NCBI RefSeq assembly: GCF_027887165.1 | Contig: NC_077228.1 | Location: forward strand, 210,467,135-210,531,134 | Reading direction: 5' to 3' | Source of the DNA: Monodelphis domestica | Lineage: Eukaryota > Chordata > Mammalia > Didelphimorphia > Didelphidae | Length of the DNA stretch: 64,000 nt | In this document: positions 35,601-50,600 of the stretch, in pieces | How positions within the stretch are numbered: the first letter of the stretch is position 1 | How the letters are laid out: every line of letters begins with the position of its first letter | Made by a program: the position numbers and the translations under genes | The notes under the pieces: generated by a model | Seen by the model: the letters and a program-made list of their open reading frames with translations, nothing else | Database searches by the model: none | What the model was told of the DNA's origin: nothing

Positions 35601-38600
35601 AGCTGCCCTGAAAGTGTTGTTTTTTAAAAAGTGTCTTTTATCTAAAACTAGACATTTTGGTTATTTCCCAACTCTTTCGTGACAGAGAAAAACAAGAGAA
35701 AAAATTCAATATGGTAGTTGACAATATGGTAATTCTAACTGACAATGTATAAGATATTCTGTGTCTCAGTGGTCTCCCATTTCTCTGCTGAGAGGGAAGA
35801 AATAAGTTCCCTGATTTGGCTTTTCAGTTACTCAGTCTAATTTCCTCTTAGTGAGGTTTTCATTGTGTATTCTGTGTATTTCATGGTGTTCTATTTCTTT
35901 GGTTTTATTTATTTTACTTTGCACCAGTTCAAGTAAATCTTTTTGTTTTTAAAAACCCTTCCCTTCCATCTTAGAACCAATATTGTGTATTGGTCCCAAG
36001 GCAGAGGAACAGTAAGGGCTAGTCAATGGAGGGTTAAGTGACACACATCTAGGAAGTGACTGAGGCCAGAATTGAACCCAGGACCTCCTGTCTCTAGGCC
36101 TGATTCTCTAGCTGCCCTAATTCAAGTAGATTTTTCTTACTCATAATTTCATCACATTTATGTGTCATATTTTTCTTGGCCATTCACCAAAAGATGACAC
36201 TCACTTTGTTTCCAATTATTTGCTACTACCTGGTGCTGTGAATATTTTGGTCTGAAGCCCCCTGCTTCAGGTTTCTCCCCTCTCTGATCCATCTTCCAGT
36301 CAGCTGCCAAAATATTCTTCAATGCAGATCTGACCATGTTGTTCCCCTGTGCCAGAAGCTTCAGTGGTTCCCCTGTCCACAGGATGAAAGATAAACTCCA
36401 ATGCCCTCTCTCTGACATTTAGAGCCTTTCTCCATCTGGCTCCAGCTGATCTTTGCAGTTGGATCAGACATTATTCCCACTAACTCATTCTATACTCCTA
36501 CCAGGTTGGCCCCCTTTCAGTGGCTCGTGCATAACATTCCAGCTCTCATCCCTACGCCTCTTCTCCGGCTGACTTCCACCCCTAGGATGCTCTTCCTCCC
36601 TTCAAGGCCCAGCACAAGTATTACTTCCTTCAAGAGGTTCTCCCAACTGTGAGTACCCTCTCCTCTGGTATACTTTGTATTTACTTAGTTGTTTCCTGAT
36701 TGTATCCCAATAGAATGTAAGGTCCTTGACAGGAGGAGTCATCTCAGCTTTGTATTTGGAACCTGAATACCTCGCTCACAGTAGGTGCTTAATAAGTGCT
36801 CCATTAATTGATATAAACTTGCCCATCATCTTCTTTGGAGTATATCTATATGCCCAGGACTTGGACTGCTGGGTCACAAGTCATGGACAATTAAAAACAA
36901 TTAATTTCCAGAGCTTTGAGTAACTTGGGTCTCTCCCTGCAAGGCTGTCGGCCTAATCCTTGCTAGAATCACTGTCATGCTTGCATGATTAGAAAAACAA
37001 AAACAAAACTGAAATCCAGACGGGTCAGCAATTTTACAGCTCTATCAGTGTAGTTTCCAGCCTGCCCTCCCACATCTCTCCACTTTCAGTGTGCCTTAGC
37101 CTACTCTTCCCTTTACTTCCTTTTGTTGCCAAAGCCCCCTCTAGAGCCGCCCTTAATCCTATCCCTTCCTGCCTTAGCTAGCAGACTGTATCCATGACTA
37201 TTCCCATTCCCTCTCTTCTCTTCAAACTCTCCCCAGCGCCTGGCTTCTTCCCTGATGCCTAAAAACACATCTATGTTTGTTCTGTTCTTCAAAAGGTCCT
37301 TGGTAGAACTTGCCATCCCACCGTACGGCTGTGGCCAGGGAGGATATGGTGGGAAGGGAACAAGAGCATGAATAATGTTTTTTAAAGTTAGATAATTTTC
37401 TTACAAGTCACTCAGCCTGAGAATATAATCCAGCATCTCTAATTCAATTAATGTCCTTCCTGTACTGGTATGTAGAACTCCAGGCAGTTCCTGACCCAAC
37501 CTCTCCTAGGCCGATGACGTCTTCCTTGGGGGACCAGCGCGGGTGCAAGGGACAAAATGATGCGCCAGGCCTGGGGCCATCGTGGCCACAGACACAATTC
37601 TCTTCTTCCCTGTCACCACACAGCTCAATATTCTGGCCTTGCCTGGGCTGGGGGCGATTTTTCTAATGCCTCAGGACCAATCCTTACATGGATCCAACGT
37701 GACCCACACCCGAGTGAGTTATCATTAAACTAAAGGAAACCAGGGCGAGTCCAGGAGGAACCATTTGGAGTTCCTGTGTTAGGGTTGGGCTACTAATCAG
37801 ACAGCGAAGGAGCCAGGACCTTCTGAACCTCGAAGTAAGGCCCCCCGAAAGGAAGGGCACTGTGTGGCCCGACCTACCATATCCGGTCGGTTGGAGGAGG
37901 CGGAATGTTAACTGCTAAGGTTCCTTTACATTCTTGGATTTCGACAGTCAGAAGTAGTGGTGTATTTGAGACTTCCTCGATCTTCTTTTTAATAAACTCT
38001 GTCTCAGTTGCTTTTTGGAAATATTTTGACTTGGTGATTTTGTCCACGAACCTCATAATCTTACTTGTCCGGTATCCGCCAACATACCTTCAAATTCAGA
38101 AGAGGAAAAATAGAGTTACGATAGGAAGCTCTCTTCTTTCAGAAGCCATTGAGTTCTAGGGGCACATAAGGAGGGAGAACTTCTGGTTACACTGGCCATA
38201 TTCTGACTCTGGGGCAGCTCAGGCAGAGTGGCAGAGCTGGCCTGGGAATCATTAAACCCTGGGTTCTGGTCTGGTCTCTGCCACATCCTGGCTGTGTGAC
38301 CCTGGACAAGTCACTTTATAATTCTAGGAAATTCTCTGGGACCTTTTGCAGAAGAGATGCTAATCTCCACTGAGAGGCATCTCCTTATCTGTGGGCTTCT
38401 TATAACAATGTGTTCATAGGTTTAGTACCCAGCCCTCCTTTCATCTTTTTTTTTTAAACTCTGATCTTATTTCTTAGTATCATTTCTAGAATAAGTATTT
38501 GGGGTTAAGTGACTTGCCCAGGGTCACATAACCAGGAAGTGTCTGAAGCCACATTTGAACCCAGGACCTACCATCTCTAGGCCTGACGCTTAATCCACTG

Positions 38601-41600
38601 AGCTAACCTGCTGCCTCTCCCTCTCTTCCATATTGAGAAGCAGCATGCTAGAGCCGCTAGAGGACTGGCCTTGGCATCCTAAGTCCTGAGGTCAGGCTCT
38701 ATTTCTGATGTGTACTTGATGTATGACAACAAGCAAATCCTCCCAATGACCCAGGCACTCTCGTTCCAGGTGAGTTGTTGATCTGCATGATCTGTGACCT
38801 GCATGGGTGGAGGAGTTTCCTTTCAGGGAAGTGGCCACACCAATGGAATCACAGGTTTGATTAAAAAAAGAAATACTCCACCTACTCTGAGAAGGCACTT
38901 AGAAAGTAAGATTTGGTGATTGCTCCCTTCTCCCCACAAAAAGGCAGTACAAGCAGACATCATATTTCATCATGGCCAAAAGCATCTCATGAATTAATTT
39001 CTTTTAAAAAATTCCTCAAGTGGGGTAGCTAAGTAGTACAGAGCACTAGCTCTGAAGTTGGAAGAATCTGGGTTCAAATCTGACCTTAGACATTTCCTAG
39101 CTGTGTGACCCTGAGCAAGTCACTTAACTAGGCCTAATCTTAATGCTAGTCTCTCTTAGAACTGATACTAAGAAAAGGTGAGGATTTAAAAAAATGTTTA
39201 AAAACCAAACTTCTCAGGTCTTACATATCTAGTCAGAATACTATAACATCCTTGTTACATCACTGCTATAACAAGGGAAATCAATGACCCTGATTTAAAC
39301 ACAACTTTAATTTCATCAAATCACCATCATGTTTTCTTTCTTTCTTAAAAGCATTTAGTTTTTTTGAAGCTTTTAGCTTTCGGGCTCAGATTTTAAGCAC
39401 TGACACATTGGCTATTAAAGTTCAAAGCTCTCAATTCAGCAAAGCCTACAGTCAGGGAAATTCACTGAAACATGTAGGATGGGGGCAGGAGGGAAGAGGG
39501 GAAAATGTTCGAAACCACAAACCCTTCAGTGCCTGGAGCGAGCTGCTTGTCTCCACCAACCAGTTCTGAAGCATCATCTTCGTCGGAGGAGCCAGCACTG
39601 GAGGACTCCTCATCACTGTCGGCAAGGCAATATGCCCTGGGCCTGAAACTAAGCAAGAAAGAGTCACTGCCAAGCTGCTGGGGATTGGCAAACTTAAAAA
39701 AAATTAGTTATCACACCAACACGAGAAACCAGGATGGACCAACCAGATGTATTACATCTTCATAATCTCTTCTGCCCACCCCAAATAAACAGACTGGTTA
39801 GTCACCCAGGAGGCAATCTGGGCCAAACACAGGCTGTACTTTCTCCCCAAAAATCTCTTTTGTATAAAACTTGTGGGCAGTCTCTATGGCCACACTCTTA
39901 GTTACCACAGAGTTATTACTTAGGCTTCCCTGGTCTTCCTAGCAGGAAGAAGCAGAAACTATAGCAATAGCTTCCCTCTGCTAGAGATGCCCAAGAAGCT
40001 CTTCTCTGCTGCTAGGGCTGCAGCGTAAGGGAGGCAGGTCCTCCCCTCTTGCAGACACCTGCAGAGAAGGTGCTGCCCTTCCCTGAGAGAAGGACTCTCC
40101 TTATCCCGGGGTTTCCTATCACAATGAATTCATATCCCATTCCTAAATTCTTTAGAGAAAGGAGGCTCACTGCAAAGATATCAAAAGTCTTCCCTCCACC
40201 ATCACATTTGGGGCTGGAAAAGACACACTAGGGATGTCATAGGAAGAGTTTGTATTTGCCCAACACAAATTCGAAGCTGGACTCTCCTCTCCATTTGTAG
40301 ACAGATGATTCCAGTTTTAGGGCTATTCTGCCCTGAAATGGAAGAGAAAATGAGGTGGGGGAGGGAGACAAGAATGGCTGACCCCCAGGGTAGCAGTGAG
40401 GTTGTATTTAGGCTCCCCAAATTTGCTACCTAGAGGCTTGCTCAAAGTTGGAGGGAAGGAGAGGAGAGTTAGATGAGTGAGCATATGGCCCATTTGTGTT
40501 AAGGGTACTCAGAGCCCTGAGCATCAGACTTTTCATTTCTGACAAAGTGGCTAGGGAAAAAGGAATAGGGTAGAAGTCATTATTTTTTAATGTCTATTTT
40601 TTTCCTTTCAAAAAATCTTGTTTTGAGGCAGCTAAGTGCTTCAGTAGAGAGAGACAGCCAGGCTTTGTGGCTTTGTGGCCCTGGGCAAGTCACTTCACTT
40701 TGACTGACTACCCCTCACTGTGCTTCTGCCTTGGAACCTTGGTATCAATTCTAAGACAGAAGGGAAGAATTTTTAAAAAATCTTATTTTAATGGTGATTA
40801 TATTTGGACCAATACAGTAAATTTATTTAAAGGGAGAATGTTTTGAGACCAGAAGGCTTCTTTGGCATGCATCAACAAACAGGAGGATAGTTCAACACAT
40901 TCTAAAATGTATATAAAGCGCTTTGCAAACTGTAAAGCACTTTGTAAATGTCAGTCACTATGCAATGGAATGAAATGATTTTATCAGAAGTACTGACCAT
41001 GTTGAGTGTGTGGATAAATGGAAGGAAGAATGGAAATGCTTTCAAGGGTGAAATGACATTTTGTCCCAGACAGGAGAATCCCTCACTGATGACAACAGGG
41101 GTCTCTTTGGTTAGTTAAGTCACGCATCTTTGAATCCCCCAATCTCTGATGCTGTCTTAGCTAGATTTTCACAAAAATCAGCCTTGACTCCAAAGACCTC
41201 TCGGTAGCAGAAATTCAAATCACCACTTTGAGTTGTTTGTTTTTTTTCTTATGCTTTCCTGTCCAAGCTCTTCGGGGCCACAGATAATGGATGATGACTA
41301 TGAACACCAGTTTCAGGGAGCTTTAACAAGGAACCAAGAGACTCTTACGAACTGTTTCAGAGAAGTGAAGTTCCTTTTTGCCAGTTGGTCAATAAACACT
41401 CATTAAACATCTACTATATGCCACAGTGCTTGGCAAAAGACAGTCTCTGCCCTTAAGGAGCTCCAAGTCTAGAGGAGAGAGATATTAGAAGGTAAAATCA
41501 ATAGGCCTTGGTGACAGATTAGATATGGTGGGGCTGCGGGGATGATGGTGCCCTCAGTAGTAAAAGGGAAGTTCAGAAGAAGGGAAGAGGTTGGGGGAAA

Positions 41601-44600
41601 GATAAAAAGTCCAATTTGGGACATGCTGAATTTATTTTAAGTTGTCTACAGTACGTTTCATTTGGAGATGTGAGAGTCACCAGCAAAGAAAAGATAATTC
41701 AATCTATGGGAGCCGATGAGATCATCAAGTAAAACAGAAGAAAAGGAGAGGGCCCAGGGTAGAATCCCAAGGGAAAGCCAGGGTAGCAGGACAATCATGG
41801 TCTGGATGTGTGACTCAGATGAAGATCTAGCAAAGGAGACTGAGAAGGAGCAGTCAAAGAGGTGGAGGAGAATCAGAAAAGAGTGTTTTGAAAACCAGAG
41901 AGAAAAGAGTGTAAAGAGAAGGTGGTTGACAGTGTCAGGAGCTGCAAAGAGGTCAAGAAGAGTGAAAACTGAGAAAAGGATATTAAGAGGTAGCTAAGTG
42001 GCTCTGTGGATAAATAGCCAGGCCTGGAGTTGAGAGGACCTGGATTAAAATCTGGTCTCAGATACTTCCTAGCTGTGTCACCCTGGGCAAGTCACTTAAT
42101 CCCAACTGTCTAGCCTTATCACTACCTTGGAACCAATACTTAGTATCAATTCTAAGACAGAAGGTAAAGGTTTAAAAAAATTTTTTTAAAGGATATTAGA
42201 TTTGGCAAGTAAGAAATCATTAATAACTTTGGAGAGCAGTTTTAGTTGAGGTAATTTTGGAAGCCAGACTGTAGAGGGTTAAGAAGAGAGTGGGAGAAGT
42301 GGAGACATCTATTGTCTACGGCCTCATCAAGGAGTTTGGTCATAGAAGACAGGAGATTTATGTGGGACGACCGTCACAGTAAGGACAGATGGATGGGGTA
42401 GGGAGGCTAGGGGAAAATGGGCATGCTAGTAGGCAGCAGAGAGGCAGCCAGGCACCCAGGAGGGCCTAAAGACAAGTGAAGAAGGCAGGGACGTTAGAGG
42501 GGGCAGTTGGTTTTTTTTGGTAAGCAAAAGTCACACAAACTGAAATTGAGCTATTTTCCCGAGTCAGATTTAAGAAACCAGGTTCAAAAGTGGGTGCTCT
42601 GTATTTTTCCTCGTTCCAAATCATTCAGCCTAAAGGTGAATGCCCTAAGGGTACTTGGGGCCTTGCCCACTTTGCCCCAGGCCCAGTCAGTAGCTTTTAT
42701 ATTAACAGTCTGCTAATGTATTATACAGAAGGCATATTGGTGTTCTCAGAAGAAACCCGGCAAATCCCAGTCTTTTTCAGCCAAGGTATTAGAGAGGGCC
42801 TTTCTCAACGATGACACTGATGGGCAAACGTCAGGCTTCAGAAGCTTATATTTTTGGTAAGGGCAAGATGACCCAGCAAGGTCAAGCCAGTTGTGTTTCA
42901 AGTAAGTTTCTAGGCAGCCACAATCCCAGGCTTGGCTCAGGCTGCTTCTCTGGGGAGCCCTCTGGTGGCTGCCAGGAGAGACATCAGAGCAGTGGAGGGC
43001 AAAGGGGTGCTGCTACATGCCTCCAGCCAAGAACGCATTACATATGGCAGAGGGCTGAAATGCATGGTGGCCACCAGTAGCAGTTCCAGTGTGGTTCTCC
43101 ATCAAGCTCCTTGTGTAACACCCCATCCTGACCTTCCCTGCAGCAGCCTCTGAAACTCTTGTTTAATGGTAAAGGAAAACTCCCTTGCCTGGAACAAACA
43201 CACTGGTGCCTTGTCACAGAAAAAAAACCTGTCTCTATTGGCTGGCTCTTCTAGGAAGTGTTTTTTTTCTAGGAAATATTTACATGCATTCTAGGGTTAC
43301 AAAGCTGGAATTGCTCACCAGTGCAGAGGCATTTCTTCTGGGTTTAGTAGCTGATACTGAGGAAACTTAATGTAAAACCTGGACAGAAGCACTGAATTCC
43401 CAGGTCACTTCTTGTGAGGTTCTTGGAACACGGGATAAGACTGTTAGGATTGTGCCTTTCCCATTCAGTGAGCAAGAGTGTCTTTGCTATCGAGTTCTCA
43501 GCCTCTGTGGTGAGGGTGGCATAAATTCAGTGATTCCTGAGTCTCCAGGGTCCCTTCTATTGAGTTCTTTTTTATCCACAGCTCTCCAAAAGGCTGCACA
43601 GATGAGCTTGGAGTACCCTGAAATCTGCTGAGCCACCAACCTGATTATCTCATCTCCTTCCACATCCATCACCTGGCAGCCTCCAGGCCTCACAGGAGAA
43701 AATACTAAATGCTGAGAACTGCAGAGAGGTCTCAAGTTACTGAATTAATCACTCCAGCAGAACAGAGGAGCAGGGACAACTCTTTCTGGACTGAAAATAG
43801 TCATTTGGATGAGACTTGCAATCAGATTAAACCACCAGATTAGGTGGAAACAAAGAGCATGCTCCCTCTTACAAGGGAGGTGAGGGCAGTGCTGGGGCAG
43901 GGAAGGAGGTAGCATTCCAATCAGCCAAAAACCTGGGCTGGATGATGGGTGCCTCAATAACCACAAGCTAGTGGACAGCCAAGCCTTTAGCTTTGTAATG
44001 AAAGGAACACCCATCTTATGATCTTGTCCCCTCAGGGCTCAATTCCAGGGGAAATGGGTGGGAGTGTGCCATGTACCCACTGTAACCTCCCAAGATGGGC
44101 TTCTCAAAGACTTCAGACTAAAACTTGGTGTATGATCCCTTAGGGTGTCACCATGGGAGGTAGTGCACTCATTTCAATGATGCTGCCTGTCACTGATCAA
44201 AACATTTTGGGAACAATCTTCCCCCCACTTTTCCATAGCTTGTTTAAATGACACAAGCCAGTGTGGTTTCCAGATGTGGGTTGGAAAGGCTTCTGAAGGG
44301 TTGTTGCCAAAAGCTGGCCTCCTCTCCCTTCTCCCAGATTTGCCCCTCTAGAGGAGAGTTCCAAGGCATGTGCTGAGGAGTCTGAAGGTGATGACTGAGC
44401 TGGGTAGGGTGAGGAGAAGCTGTTTGCTGCCCGCCAGAGTGGTGACTAGGAAGGACTGAAAATCTATCTTGTTCATTTAAAAACAAAAACAAACTCCAAA
44501 AAATATAAAACCTAAAAAATAACCCTTACTTTTTGTCTTAGAAACCACCTAAGACAAAAGGGTAAAAGCCAGGCAATTGGGTTTAAGTGAACCAGTTAGA

Positions 44601-47600
44601 AGTATTTGAGACCGGATTTGAACCCAGGTCCTTTTCTGATTCTAGGCCTGACACTCTATACATTGAGTCCTCTAGCTGTCCCTAAATAACTTCTGTAGTC
44701 CCACTTCTTAGCTATCTCCTCCTTGAACAGGCCTTTCTTTAGGTTGTCACAGGCCCCAAGGATAATCTACTTTTAAACAGTCCTTGTAGGTGGGAAGCCC
44801 CCCAAAGAAAAACCGTCTACTGTGCCCAGAGGTGCAATATGAGAGTATACAGGGGTGGAGGTGGAGTGCATATACTGGGGAGCCCTGATTGGAGGGGAGG
44901 CCCTCAAAGTAGTTGGTTGGGAGAGAGCAGAACTTAAAACACGCAATCATGTACAAGATTCAGATGTACATACACATTCTAAGTTCTTCACAGGAAATAC
45001 TTTTCAATTAATGGAAACAATTCATAAACTTGTTAACAGCTAGATCCTGTGTCCCATGATCCCTTTCTGCATCTCCCTTCAATTTGACAAGGGAATCTAT
45101 TTCCCTCACTGCAATGAGTTCCATTTGGGGTCCCTTACAGCCAGAGGATTATGAGAAGCTGAAGCAAATCCCAAGCACAGAACTTAGATGACAAGGACAG
45201 GAGAAAACAAAAGGACTTGCAAATCTGAAGTGTATGCATGTTTTAAAGGGGAGAAGGCTTGCCTGGAATAAAATGAAACTAGTTGATTATTCTTAATTTT
45301 ACCCTAAAGGCAGAACAAGAGGGTGAGGGGTTTGAGGGAGGATGTTCAGGAAAAGTGTCTTGAACATAAGAAGGGCATGCTAGAAGGGCATGATCACTTG
45401 GCATGCTTGAAATTGGACTAAAAAAAAAGAGGGCAGCAGCCTGCACTTGTTGAGAGATCCTGAATGAGTGAGTTGCTGGAAAACTGGAAAGCTTCCTATG
45501 AAGCCATGAATAGCTCCCTAAAGGAAGTGCCTGGGGCAAAAGGCAGAGCCAGTCAATTATACTCAGACTGGTCTCCAGGTAAGTTAACCTCCAATCTCAT
45601 CATCTAGTACTGATGGTTTACATGCGTTTATTTCATTTATCCTCCTCTTTCCAGTGGTCCAGGGCAGGACCATTTGAGGGATTTCTAATGCCTGCTGCTG
45701 GCATTTCATGTTCTGGGGTTTTCCTCTCCAACAAAAGCATCCCAGGATATAATTTCACTTTGTTTTTCAAATTAAACAATGGCAATGTCAGCTCAAAATC
45801 ATGTCTTTTGGCAAGAAACATAGTGAAAGGGAGAGCACACTGGGAGTCAGGAAGACCTGCATTCAAATCATACCTTTACACTTTCTGCAAGAAGCCTTTC
45901 CTGATTCCCTCTTCATGCCACTGCCTTCTCCCTGTTGATTCTCTCCAACTGACTGGGTATGCAATTGTTTCTACTCTTTGAGAGCAGGGCTTATCTTCTT
46001 CCTTTCTCTGTTTCCCTGGCACTCAGTGGTGTCTGGCACAATGGAGGAATCTAGTAACGTTTGCTAGCTGCCTTGCCTTACCCAGTCATATTACTGTGTG
46101 ATCCCACCGTAAGTTGGTAAGGTGCTTAATGTCTCTCTGCTATAGTGCAAGAATACCTGTAACATTTACGCCTTAGGGCTGCTCTCCCAAGATGATGTCT
46201 GTAAATATTTTGTTTATAAACCTTTACTTTCTCTCTTAGTACCAATTCTAAGACATAAGAGTGATAAGGAATAAGCAATCAGGGTTAAGTGACTTGTTCA
46301 GTGTCACGCAGGAAGTGTCTGACGCCACATTTGAACCCAAGACCTCTCAACTCCAGGCCTGGCACTCTTTATCTACTGTGCCACCTGGCCCCCTATAAAT
46401 TGTTTTACAAAACTTAGATATAGATGTACAAAACTTAAACTTATACATATTATGTCAGCTATTTCTGTTATTATTTATTTTCAGTGCACTCCAAAAGGAA
46501 CGCCAAGCTAGCAATGTGTGTGTGTGTGTGTGTGCGTGTGTGCATGTGCATATGAACTTCTGACCTCCGAATGGATACCACTAGGGATCATTGCTATCAC
46601 TGTTAACAGCTTAAGGGTCTTTTTTTTTTTTGTGAATCTGAAATTGTACTGGAAGAAGAGCACAAAATGAAATGCACAAAAACATTTCGGTAACCCACAC
46701 ATGGCAGCCACATAGCATGTGTGGCTAAATTCCCCAGAGATAATAGGAGCCTTCCAGGACCAGGTTTCTGCTTTTACATGTATTTCTGGTTTATATACAT
46801 TTATTTCTTTTATTCTCCTCCTTCGACAGTTCCTTGGATACTGATAAATGTTTCTGCTTTCCCTAGACTTTTTCTTCTTAGGCATCGATTTAGGTCCAAA
46901 GCAAACCTCTCTGCCAAGGGATTGTGATGACTGATAATAACTCAGCATGCCTGAAGAACTTCACTTTAGAGAAAGGTAGCCCTGGAAATATGTTCTTCCC
47001 AAAGTGCTGAAAGGGCCAGGATAAAATCACTGGGATTGTGTTTAACTTTGGATGAGGAACTTCCAGGGACAAGAAGATGAGATCTTAAATTAAGCTGATT
47101 TTTATTTTGTTCATGGTATTATAAAACTTTTTTTTGTTCTCACTAAAATGATTATTAAACTATTTTCAGTGAGAGCAATGGACATGTTCCATTATTTTTG
47201 AAAATATTAATTTTTAACATTACATTTATTTGGAAGTACTGTTTTACTTGGATATTTGGCTTTAATGGCTATCAATATGAACCCAATAAATACCATCACC
47301 AGGGTGACTGGGGAGTGAAAAGGTTTGGTTTTCGTGTTTATCTTCTTATACACTGAGGATTCTCTCCCTAATCCTGAAAAACCTTATAAATAAAAAATTG
47401 CCCTTAGTGCCAAGGATCCTACAAGAAGCCTTTCTGGGCTGCTTAGGGTCAGTTTTCTACTTCTCTCATCCATGATAAATTCTTTTACATTTATTCTGTA
47501 TGTATTACATATTTGCTTCTCTGTGTATGTCACTTCCCTCTATTAGAATGGGAGCTCCTAGAGGGCAGGCATTGTTGTTTTGCTGTTGTCTTTGTAACCA

Positions 47601-50600
47601 AAGGACCCAGAGTACAGATTTCACTACTTACTAAAAACTTCCTGACTTGGATTAATAAACTTTGTACATCTTCTTCTCTAATTGACTCAAGTTCATATAT
47701 ATTGGGATGCAAGTCTATGGCATCAAGTAAATAATCCATTTTTAATCTGTCTGAAAGATCATATATCATCAACAAGGCCAAGAAAGCAAAAATCTCAATC
47801 TGAACTTTTCTCAATTGAATTTCTACTTCCTAAATTTTACATCTTTCAGTCCATCCTTGTTAAAAAGCACTGGCTTTGGAGTCAGAAGACCTGGTTCAAT
47901 TCCTCCCTCTGATGCCTGCATGACCTTGAGCAAGTCACAATCTCTCTGGAACTCAGCTTCTTCATTTGTCAATTGAGATGGTTTCTCCCAACACTAGATC
48001 AGAGATCTATACCTTTTGTGGCCTTCTTAGAATTTTCTCTCCCAGGTGAAGTATTCTAAGTGGGTTAAATTCTTAGAAGAGGCAGAGTGGAGAAAGGAAA
48101 AAAGGCAGGGGAGGCAACTCTTAGTGACTGAATATAGAAGCAAGAAAAATAAAGGTGTTAGACTCTAACTCATATGTAAAAAATGTAACCCTCTTTTAAC
48201 TGGCTCAAGCTCCTGAATATCTGGACTTTTCCACCTTCTTTGGTTCCTTCCCCAACATTTTTCTGGCTCCCTTTCGTGGGTAGTCTCTCTTCATTAGAAT
48301 ATAAGCTCTTTGAGGGCAGGAACTGTTTTTTTTTCCCCTAGAATGTGTATCCATAGCAGTTTAGCACAGTGTCTAACACTAAATGCTTTATGTGATCTAA
48401 TCTAAATTCTAATTTTACTAGCTCCTTCTTTCTTTTACCAAATGGGCCACAACAACTCAGTACTTTGCTGTTGCAAATCAACCTTCTGTCTAAACTTCTT
48501 GGCAAAAGGATCAACATTCCCTGACAGGACCTAAGCAGATGGAGAACAAAGTGGACCCAGTGCCCAAATTTGGGGTGCTACACTGGAAATGTGGGAGTCA
48601 GAATGAGCATGAGAGAGAAGGGTGATAAGTATGAGATCTAAAGAGGTGCTGGCTTGGAGTGGGAGTTGGGGTGGGACAGGGCTGATTAATCTGAACCAAC
48701 CAACCAATGTCTGACCTAAAGTTCGAGTGAGGGTGCCTATGTAAATCTAGATAATAAACATTATTTTTTAGATAAAAACATAAATAGAAGTTTTAGTATT
48801 CTTTCTTGCACCCTCATGAATTGTCTTGTCCACCCCACTTTTGAGATCACTGCTCTAGAACACCGGGTAGGCAATTACCTGAGGACTCCAAAGATAGCTT
48901 AATTCTACTGTTAATGATGCAAAAGAAGCCCTAGGTAAAAGTCTATTCCACTTCTAAGAAATTAGGGAGACATTCACCACTGTTTAGATGTAATGCTGTA
49001 CCAGAAGGAATAAGGATAGGGACCAGACAAGTGATCTGATTGATATAGGGAACTCTGATGAGGACTCTCCCTTTATCAATGCAGTTTGGCACCTTCTCAG
49101 CAATTTACAGTCAGCAAATTATAGAGTTGCCCAGAGCACAGAAAAGTTCAGTGAAAACCTCAGCATCACAAAACCAACAGGAGTTGGGGGATACTAGAAA
49201 AGCTTTCTAAATATCCCCCGATCTAAGTTCTCTGAGGCTCCCAGTTTGGCCCCCTTATTTCTAAGAAGGTGATGGAAGAAAACTCTAAGATGAGTTCATA
49301 CACGACCAACAAGACTCAGCACTCACAGGGAATGAAATGCTACATTGATAAATACCACTCACCAGAAAATACAAATCCACAGATTGCCGAGTCCAAACAC
49401 ATTATATAACACAACAGCAGAAAGGAATGAAGGGAAAATAGCACAGATAGAAGTTAGAGGAGAAACAGTAGGTGCAATGCTGTAACTATTATACTAGAAA
49501 TAGGACGTTTAAATTATCTAGTTGCACCAGAACCAGCTAAGTAAAATAAACATATTCTCAACTATATGACCTTTCCTCCCCCAATTATCTACTGGAATAT
49601 TCCTAAAGAAAAGCATTTATCCTGGGTTCAGAAGTAAACCAAAGCCAATTATCTAATGTTCATGCTTTAAGAGTAATCCCAGTGCTGATTTATCAGCACA
49701 GAAGGAAGTGGACCATCAGCATTATTCCTATCAGTGAACACTCAAGGGGTTTTTTCAAAAAGGGACCATAAAATGTGGATGCTGTGGATTCTAATCCAGT
49801 GTGTAGAAGTGGGCAGAACCAGAATTTAAACTCAGGGTCAGTTCTTTTAAGGTCAAAGTTTGAAAGGACAGCCCTGCCCAAGGGCCTAAACTAAGTCTGC
49901 TACAGATCACATTATTCTTTAAATGCTAATAAATAGTTTTTTTAAGGCTTTGTCAATGCAAATGCCTCATGATCATAGCAGTATATCTAGTGGCTGACTT
50001 CACCAAGTCCACAACCTTTTCTAAGACAGTTGTTTCCAGGGACAAAACCATTTTCATGGGCCATGAAAAAATGATCTCCTCCTTTTGGCAGAGAGGTGAT
50101 GGAATAGAGATGCTGAATGACATCTGAGCTGTTAGATATGGTCAATGTGTTGCTCTGTTTGATTTAATAACCTTTGTTACAAGGGAAAGTTCTACAAGAG
50201 AGGATGGGGAGAGGGTCTTTGGGGAATGAGAACAATGAAAAAAGCATCATTAAGACTTTTTCTTTTTAATTGGCAATAATAGAAACAAGTTAAAACTTCA
50301 CAAAGCAACTCTTATGCTAATATGATTAACCATTACCTAAAAATATTTCTATCTATGAAAGGAACTTCTTACTAAACAAGTCTATAAAGGAAAACTAACA
50401 TTTTACAAAATGTAAACAGTTCAGAGTTTTCATTAAAAATTCAACCAAAGGCAGCAAGCAAGCTCAGTGGATAAAGAGCTTAGGTCTGAAGGTGGGAGGT
50501 CCTAGGTTCAAATCTATCCTCAGATACTTCCTAGCTATGTGACCCTGGGCAAGTCACTTAATCCCCACTGTCTAGCTCTTCTGCTCTTCTTCCTAGGAAC

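Larger units (their letters stand above)
35860..36920 (-). mobile_element. Old L1, split by a SINE and an L2
   Basis: Pieces at 35,860-35,949, 36,119-36,240 and 36,815-36,920 line up in order with the L1 3' region near 2,700-2,960 (TTTGGAGTATATCTATATGC corresponds to the page's TTTGGGGTATATGCCCAGCA). Confidence 0.6.
34932..37877. other. TEX2: TEX2 intron between exons E and F
   Basis: Contains two reversed Mar1-type SINEs, a split old L1 and an L2. 36,921-37,877 is repeat-poor with no recognised feature. Confidence 0.7.
38088..39522. other. TEX2: TEX2 intron between exons D and E
   Basis: Holds a MIR remnant, one reversed and one forward Mar1-type SINE. No other feature seen. Confidence 0.7.

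Noticed and set aside
41716-41997. 93-codon charged plus-strand frame
   Set aside because: Low-complexity purine-rich intronic DNA leading into a SINE; no domain or splice support.
46508-46948. 146-codon minus-strand frame
   Set aside because: It includes a GT microsatellite and a T-run, has no recognisable domain, and lies in a TEX2 intron in chance sequence.
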